Below are positions 28,641 through 32,064 of a stretch of DNA of 32,064 nt, piece by piece. Within the stretch, counting starts at the first letter, position 1, and the number at the start of each line of letters is the position of its first letter. The translations under genes and the position numbers were made by a program. Source of the DNA: Pseudomonadota bacterium (GTDB taxonomy: Bacteria > Pseudomonadota > Alphaproteobacteria > Acetobacterales > Acetobacteraceae); contig JAKBBM010000001.1 in the NCBI GenBank assembly GCA_021808545.1, forward strand, positions 85,330 to 117,393, in the 5' to 3' direction. Below the pieces are notes generated by a model, which was not told where the DNA came from, searched no databases, and saw only the letters and a list, made by a program, of their open reading frames with translations.

Positions 28641-28657
28641 AGTAATGCTGTTGTCAA
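28629..28657 (-). promoter_or_regulatory. Near-consensus sigma-70 promoter of the tumE-tumA operon (leaderless)
   Basis: On the minus strand TTGACA (28657-28652) and TATAGA (28634-28629) are separated by exactly 17 bp. Only 7 bases separate the -10 from the A of the toxin ATG, so transcription should begin at, or one base before, the start codon. The toxin would then be translated from a leaderless mRNA, while the antitoxin has a strong Shine-Dalgarno. Confidence 0.72.
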
Positions 28658-28812
28658 TTGGTCCAACAAGATGTCCGGCCGACTTTCCGAAATCTTTTGG
28701 CCTCAAGGAACGGAAGGGGACGGACAGTTTTAGAACGATGCCGGGGTAAGACGAGCATTAGGCTGTTTCCCCAGCGCTCGGCCCGGGGGGCTAAATGGCC
28801 GCTGTGGGTAGT

Positions 28813-29565
28813 TTAGCGCCAGTCAAAACTATCCTGGCTGGACGGTGGTTTGCGTGGCTGGCGGGACCGTATAGCATCCCAGTTGATTGGCTTCGTCATA
28901 ACATGATCGAAAGCGTCAACCACACGCTGAAGAACCTCTACGACGTCAGAAGCAGCAACAAGAGGCAGCGTATTCGATGAATAAACACGGGGTACACGCT
29001 CTTTTAACCCCGGCGGGACGCTTAAATCGAAAATTTCAAGGTCCATAGGACCATATCCAGGTCCGAATACGTCGTCGTCACGTAGAAGCGTATGCCTGAG
29101 GGCGGAACCCATAAGGCCAAGTTGGTGCGTGCTCAGGGCAAACCCCCGCCGAGGCTGGACCCAGAAGAATTTGGGAATCCTGTTCTCCAAATAGATAAAA
29201 TCAGCTCGAACACGAATGATCACATCCTTGCGGAGCCGAATGACGCCCGGTGGTAGACTCAGGCGGTGATCATCAATGTTGATGCACCGAACGTCGCGGC
29301 CCTCGCCGTGGTCCCACAAAAATTCTGTGACATCTAGATTGATCTTGCGTTCAGTTTCCAAACGCAACCGTTCACATCCACGCTTCAAGGCAGCAAACGG
29401 TACAGCATGTGAAAAAGCGGTCTGGCTATTTGCACGGGCGTGGCGATAGCTCACGGAAGGAACGGGCCGGGTAAGGTGCAACTCAACCTGCTCGACCGTT
29501 CTTTCAAACGTCGATTCCCATAGCCGGACCAAATCATGAAGATCGGGCAATTTCGGGGGACTCAC
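28813..29565 (-). CDS. Unrecognised protein, candidate toxin paired with Panacea protein
   Basis: I do not recognise this family. From a GTG at 29565 it has 250 residues, soluble, no signal peptide or membrane segment. The central part alternates hydrophobic strands and charged turns ('DVIIRVRADFIYLENRIPKF' then 'FWVQPRRGFALSTHQLGLMG'), followed by 'MDLEIFDLS' and a helical C-terminus 'VVEVLQRVVDAFDHV'. The D...(13-15)...QPRR spacing faintly recalls nuclease cores but is not a real motif match. It follows the Panacea gene by one base (TGA-G-GTG), so it is probably coupled to it; a TTG at 29601 (262 residues, the track ORF) is the alternative. Position next to a Panacea antitoxin suggests a toxin, by inference only. 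Confidence 0.62.
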   Translation of the reverse strand: MSPPKLPDLHDLVRLWESTFERTVEQVELHLTRPVPSVSYRHARANSQTAFSHAVPFAALKRGCERLRLETERKINLDVTEFLWDHGEGRDVRCINIDDHRLSLPPGVIRLRKDVIIRVRADFIYLENRIPKFFWVQPRRGFALSTHQLGLMGSALRHTLLRDDDVFGPGYGPMDLEIFDLSVPPGLKERVPRVYSSNTLPLVAASDVVEVLQRVVDAFDHVMTKPINWDAIRSRQPRKPPSSQDSFDWR

Positions 29566-29566
29566 C

Positions 29567-30127
29567 TCAGCATATTGACGGATTGTACCCGAGTCGGGCA
29601 AGAGTATTTGTGGACGAGAAGCAATCTTTTAAAAAATCATCGCTGTTCTGGTGAAGAAAATCTCGCCGGATTGCTTCGTTACTGATCCTCATGCCCAAAG
29701 AAATTTTGTTGTCGGGCTTATTCCAGACTTGGTCCCAAGGACCACCTGGCCGGTGGGTCATGCGTGACAATTCATATGCGTCGATGTGACCGTAGGCCAT
29801 AACAATGGTGCGCAGCAACTTAGCCGCCCCCTCGTTAAACTCGGCCGTCCACGGGTGAACAGATTCAGTCAGCGGATCAAACCAAGTCGCAGGCTGTGAA
29901 ACTGGATCACGACCGAATTTTTTGAATGCTGTATAGACACTTCCCAGTACAGGTCCAAAATCCCATGCCTCAAATTCTTGTTTGAGAAGGGGGTGCCCCG
30001 TCTGAGCCAAGTACCAACCGTGGGCGTAATAGAGGATTTTCTGGATAGCCATTGGCGTCAAAGCGAGCCTCTCCGAGACTGCTAGATCAAGCATAAAATT
30101 AGCTGCGGCCCTGGCATCGTATGTCAT
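29567..30127 (-). CDS. Panacea-domain (SocA/DUF4065-type) antitoxin-like protein
   Basis: The 186-residue protein carries the Panacea/SocA core: 'LTPMAIQKILYYAHGWYLAQ' near residues 23-42, followed by 'FEAWDFGPVLGSVYTAFKKFG' near 52-72. In known cases the domain neutralises many unrelated toxins encoded beside it, or acts as a proteolytic adaptor (SocA with ClpXP in Caulobacter). The C-terminal part ('LRTIVMAYGHIDAYELSRMTHRPGGPWDQVW') is also typical. The ATG at 30127 has no clear Shine-Dalgarno. It is the first gene of a two-gene unit with the unrecognised protein. A phage-type GepA-like role is an alternative. Confidence 0.85.
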   Translation of the reverse strand: MTYDARAAANFMLDLAVSERLALTPMAIQKILYYAHGWYLAQTGHPLLKQEFEAWDFGPVLGSVYTAFKKFGRDPVSQPATWFDPLTESVHPWTAEFNEGAAKLLRTIVMAYGHIDAYELSRMTHRPGGPWDQVWNKPDNKISLGMRISNEAIRRDFLHQNSDDFLKDCFSSTNTLARLGYNPSIC

Positions 30128-30290
30128 GTCAATTTGCGTGATGCTTCATCTTGCCCTCGACATGCGTAGGTTGAGCGTCCGAATCGACTCCCCTTGCTTT
30201 TATTTACCTTAGCAGCCCCGACAAAAAAATGTCATGTGGTCTGGAACGGCGCCGCCGATTTTTGCGAGGTAGTTCAGGCCTTGCCTTGAC

Positions 30291-30307
30291 GGCCCGTTCG
30301 ACGGGCC
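30291..30307. other. Short hairpin downstream of traA
   Basis: GGCCCGT and ACGGGCC pair around TCG in the 240-base gap between traA and the Panacea gene. No T-run follows on either strand, so it is not a clear terminator. The rest of this gap shows no ORF, promoter or repeat that I can support. Confidence 0.4.
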
Positions 30308-30367
30308 AAGAGACTGATCCGCTAAGCACAAAAGTGCGATTTGTAGCCAACAACACCTGAGGGAACA

Positions 30368-32064
30368 TCACCTCCCCAATCTTGGCCCCCGTGGCCTGAG
30401 CATGTTTCGCAGTTCCTGGGCTTTTCTCATTTCTTCGGCTTGCCGCGCCCGTTCCGTCTGCGCGGCGATCAGTGTCTCCCGGCCCTTCTCCAAGGAGGCA
30501 CGCAGTTTCTGGTCGGTTGCCAAGCCGGAGCGCGCGCGGTTCGACTGAGCCGCCTCGAACCGCAGTGAGGCCCCCTTATCCTCCCGCTGCCGCATGATCT
30601 GTCCGGTCAAGGCGGGCAGGTCCGGTGCCAGCTCGCGCGGCACGAAGAGCCGGTAATCCTCCTGGTGCCGTGTGCCGATGACATAGGCCGCACGGGCATC
30701 CCAGGCATAGGAATTGTCATAGACGGCCGCCGTCGTGGGCAGCGTCTTACCCTGGCCCTTATAGCCCGTGCCGCTATAGCCCAGGCCCCATTTGTCGTAT
30801 TTCGCCGGGTCGAACGCGACGGTCGCCCCGTCATCCTTCACGATTTCGATGTGCCTCGGTGCCACGGCTTTGACGGTGCCAAACTCCGATGTCGCCACGC
30901 CGAGCTGCCGGTCGGTCTCGTAAAATTGCACCCGCTCTCCGGCGGCAATCGACACGTCACCGCGCACCGTCTTGAATCCATGCGCCTGGATCGGATTGCC
31001 CTTCACAGAAAGGTCGGCCCGTCGCCGCTGCTGCTCAGCCCGGTTCAGCTCCTCCACCTCCTTGTTGGTGCTGGCATAGAGGAAGCTCGGCCGGTCGATT
31101 GATGCCTGCGCCGCCACCGCGCGTTGTCGCGCATCGGCCAAGCTGTCGCACCAGACGATCTGGCCTCGCCGGTCATATGCCTCCAGCGCGGCATGAATAT
31201 CGCCCCGCGCAAAATCCTCGCTGGCTTTGGCCTGGTAGGTCTGACGCTGCCGCAGCACGGTTTTCAGCTCGGCCGCGCCATGTTGGTTGACCAGCTCCGT
31301 GAACATCCCGCCGCGCGACACCGACGCGAATTGCCGGTCATCGCCCGCGAGGATCAACTTGGCGCCGCTCTGCTCGGCGCCCTTCAGCAGCTTCGCCATG
31401 ATGGCGTTATCCATCATGCCCGCCTCGTCCACCATCACGACGGTCTTGCGATCCCAGCGCGCCGGGTCGCGCTCCAACTGCCCCAACTCGCGATGCAAGG
31501 TTGCGGCATGGCCGTAACCGTCCTTGCGCAAATCTGCGACCACGGCATTGGTCGGGGCCAAGCCAATCACCCGGTATCCCTCCGCCTCGAACGCGTGCCG
31601 CGCCGCATTCAAGGTATGGCTCTTTCCCGTCCCGGCCCGGCCGATGACGATGCTGATGTGTTTTTCGTCTGTGACGTACTCGGCTGCAGCAAGCTGCTCC
31701 GCCGTCAAATCGGCGCGCGTCAGTTCCGCTCGGCCAGCGTGCCTGACCGCCCGGCCGGTCGTCTCGCCAAGTCGCTCAGCCGTGCCGATGATCGCCATTT
31801 CCTCGTCGCGGACCTGGCGTGTGGTCCAGCCGATCTCATCGCGGCCATCGGCAAGCAGCGGCACAACATCGGCATGACCAATGATCCGGGCTTCCAGCGC
31901 CGCGCGCTGCTCGCCCTCTAACCCAGATTTGTTCAAAGACTGGCGCAGATCGCGCGCCGTAAAAACCGCTTTCTGCGCGGTGAGGCGGAGCAAAATTTCG
32001 TCCGGGTCGCGCAGCTTCGCCTGCTCGGCCGTCGCGTTGGCCCGCGCGATGTCCGCTCGGTCGG
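30368..32064 (-). CDS. traA: Ti-type conjugative relaxase/helicase TraA, C-terminal part (5' end outside window)
   Basis: The reading frame is open to the window end, so the track start (TTG at 31993) is not real. The visible 565 residues contain the superfamily 1 helicase part: Walker A 'VIGRAGTGKSHTLNAARHA', Walker B 'VVMVDEAGMMDNA', and 'ILAGDDRQFASVSRGGMF' as the next helicase motif, then a RecD2-like C-terminal region ending in an Arg-rich tail 'RPRGPRLGR'. In Ti-type TraA proteins an N-terminal MobA/MobL (MOBQ) relaxase domain nicks oriT; it would lie beyond the window. No frameshift is visible. It marks the region as conjugative or mobilizable. Base composition is close to that of the chromosome, so transfer from a related host is likely. 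Confidence 0.93.
   Translation of the reverse strand, partial: DRADIARANATAEQAKLRDPDEILLRLTAQKAVFTARDLRQSLNKSGLEGEQRAALEARIIGHADVVPLLADGRDEIGWTTRQVRDEEMAIIGTAERLGETTGRAVRHAGRAELTRADLTAEQLAAAEYVTDEKHISIVIGRAGTGKSHTLNAARHAFEAEGYRVIGLAPTNAVVADLRKDGYGHAATLHRELGQLERDPARWDRKTVVMVDEAGMMDNAIMAKLLKGAEQSGAKLILAGDDRQFASVSRGGMFTELVNQHGAAELKTVLRQRQTYQAKASEDFARGDIHAALEAYDRRGQIVWCDSLADARQRAVAAQASIDRPSFLYASTNKEVEELNRAEQQRRRADLSVKGNPIQAHGFKTVRGDVSIAAGERVQFYETDRQLGVATSEFGTVKAVAPRHIEIVKDDGATVAFDPAKYDKWGLGYSGTGYKGQGKTLPTTAAVYDNSYAWDARAAYVIGTRHQEDYRLFVPRELAPDLPALTGQIMRQREDKGASLRFEAAQSNRARSGLATDQKLRASLEKGRETLIAAQTERARQAEEMRKAQELRNMLRPRGPRLGR

Larger units (their letters stand above)
27882..32064. mobile_element. 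Edge of a putative integrated conjugative/mobilizable element
   Basis: From the displaced rpsI 3' end onwards, the gene content switches from housekeeping to two toxin-antitoxin-like modules and a TraA relaxase/helicase, all on the minus strand. The first 120 bases are markedly AT-richer than the chromosome to the left. No integrase is visible in the window; it may lie near the other end, beside the intact rpsI expected there. The right boundary is beyond the window. A plasmid-chromosome assembly join is the main alternative. Confidence 0.6.

Noticed and set aside
28670-28812. A stretch reading like 'GGACGGACAGTTTTAG' that looked like a transposon end
   Set aside because: No matching inverted copy nearby and no transposase; also no target duplication. 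I see nothing I can support here.
28795-28980. A 61-residue plus-strand ORF near the accessory genes
   Set aside because: Antisense to the 3' part of the unrecognised toxin candidate, no motif and no ribosome site.
29169-29234. PD-(D/E)XK-like nuclease motif in the toxin candidate (D...QPRR)
   Set aside because: Spacing is only roughly suitable and the lysine is replaced by arginine after proline; too weak to name a nuclease without a profile or structure search.

Overview
The window is 32 kb of high-GC DNA. It reads as about 27.8 kb of ordinary, tightly packed alphaproteobacterial chromosome, followed by about 4.2 kb of accessory DNA that looks like the edge of an integrated conjugative or mobilizable element. 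The gene content (alphaproteobacterial-type rpoD with acidic inserts, YqeY-dnaG-rpoD order, hpnK, DUF1178, DUF3553, a Ti-type TraA) suggests Rhodospirillales, probably an acetic-acid-bacteria relative (Acetobacteraceae). The family assignment is inference from protein resemblance, not from a marker-gene search.

Core region, left to right. (1) The end of an AI-2E-family membrane protein, yraN, and a convergent M20 peptidase. (2) cysS and a TrmJ-type RNA methyltransferase overlapping by ATGA, facing ilvA. (3) A minus-strand block carA-carB-greA, with a perfect 24-bp palindrome between carB and greA. CarA carries an unusual N-terminal helix-turn-helix-like domain. (4) A plus-strand macromolecular-synthesis run: yqeY-like, dnaG, rpoD, a GNAT acetyltransferase, an RluA-family pseudouridine synthase, a DUF3553 mini-protein and moaA. 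(5) A TetR regulator divergent from a complete tripartite RND efflux operon (outer-membrane lipoprotein, periplasmic adaptor, inner-membrane pump). A perfect inverted repeat sits between regulator and operon, and a strong terminator ends the operon. (6) radC facing a methyltransferase, then comF, grxC, DUF1178 and hpnK, ending at a strong bidirectional terminator.

The junction. Ten bases past that terminator, on the minus strand, is a 21-bp remnant reading F-Q-F-S-K-R-stop, the usual C-terminus of ribosomal protein S9 (rpsI). Homology to S9 stops abruptly upstream of it. The simplest reading is that rpsI once faced hpnK across the terminator, and that an element integrated into the 3' end of rpsI and displaced this tail. 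An AT-rich stretch with a 19-bp palindrome and a helically phased direct repeat follows.

Accessory region, all on the minus strand. From right to left it holds the C-terminal half of a TraA relaxase/helicase (cut by the window end), a Panacea-domain antitoxin-like protein followed by an unrecognised roughly 250-aa protein (candidate new toxin), and a TumE/TumA-type toxin-antitoxin pair. The TumE/TumA pair has a near-consensus promoter that appears to give a leaderless transcript. Two stacked toxin-antitoxin-like modules between an attachment-site remnant and a transfer gene are typical of an element maintenance island.

No stretch without a gene exceeds 300 bases. The largest gaps are 30128-30367, with one short hairpin, and 28658-28812, where I see nothing interpretable. 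Most other track ORFs, including long antisense ones over carB and the RND pump, are shadows.
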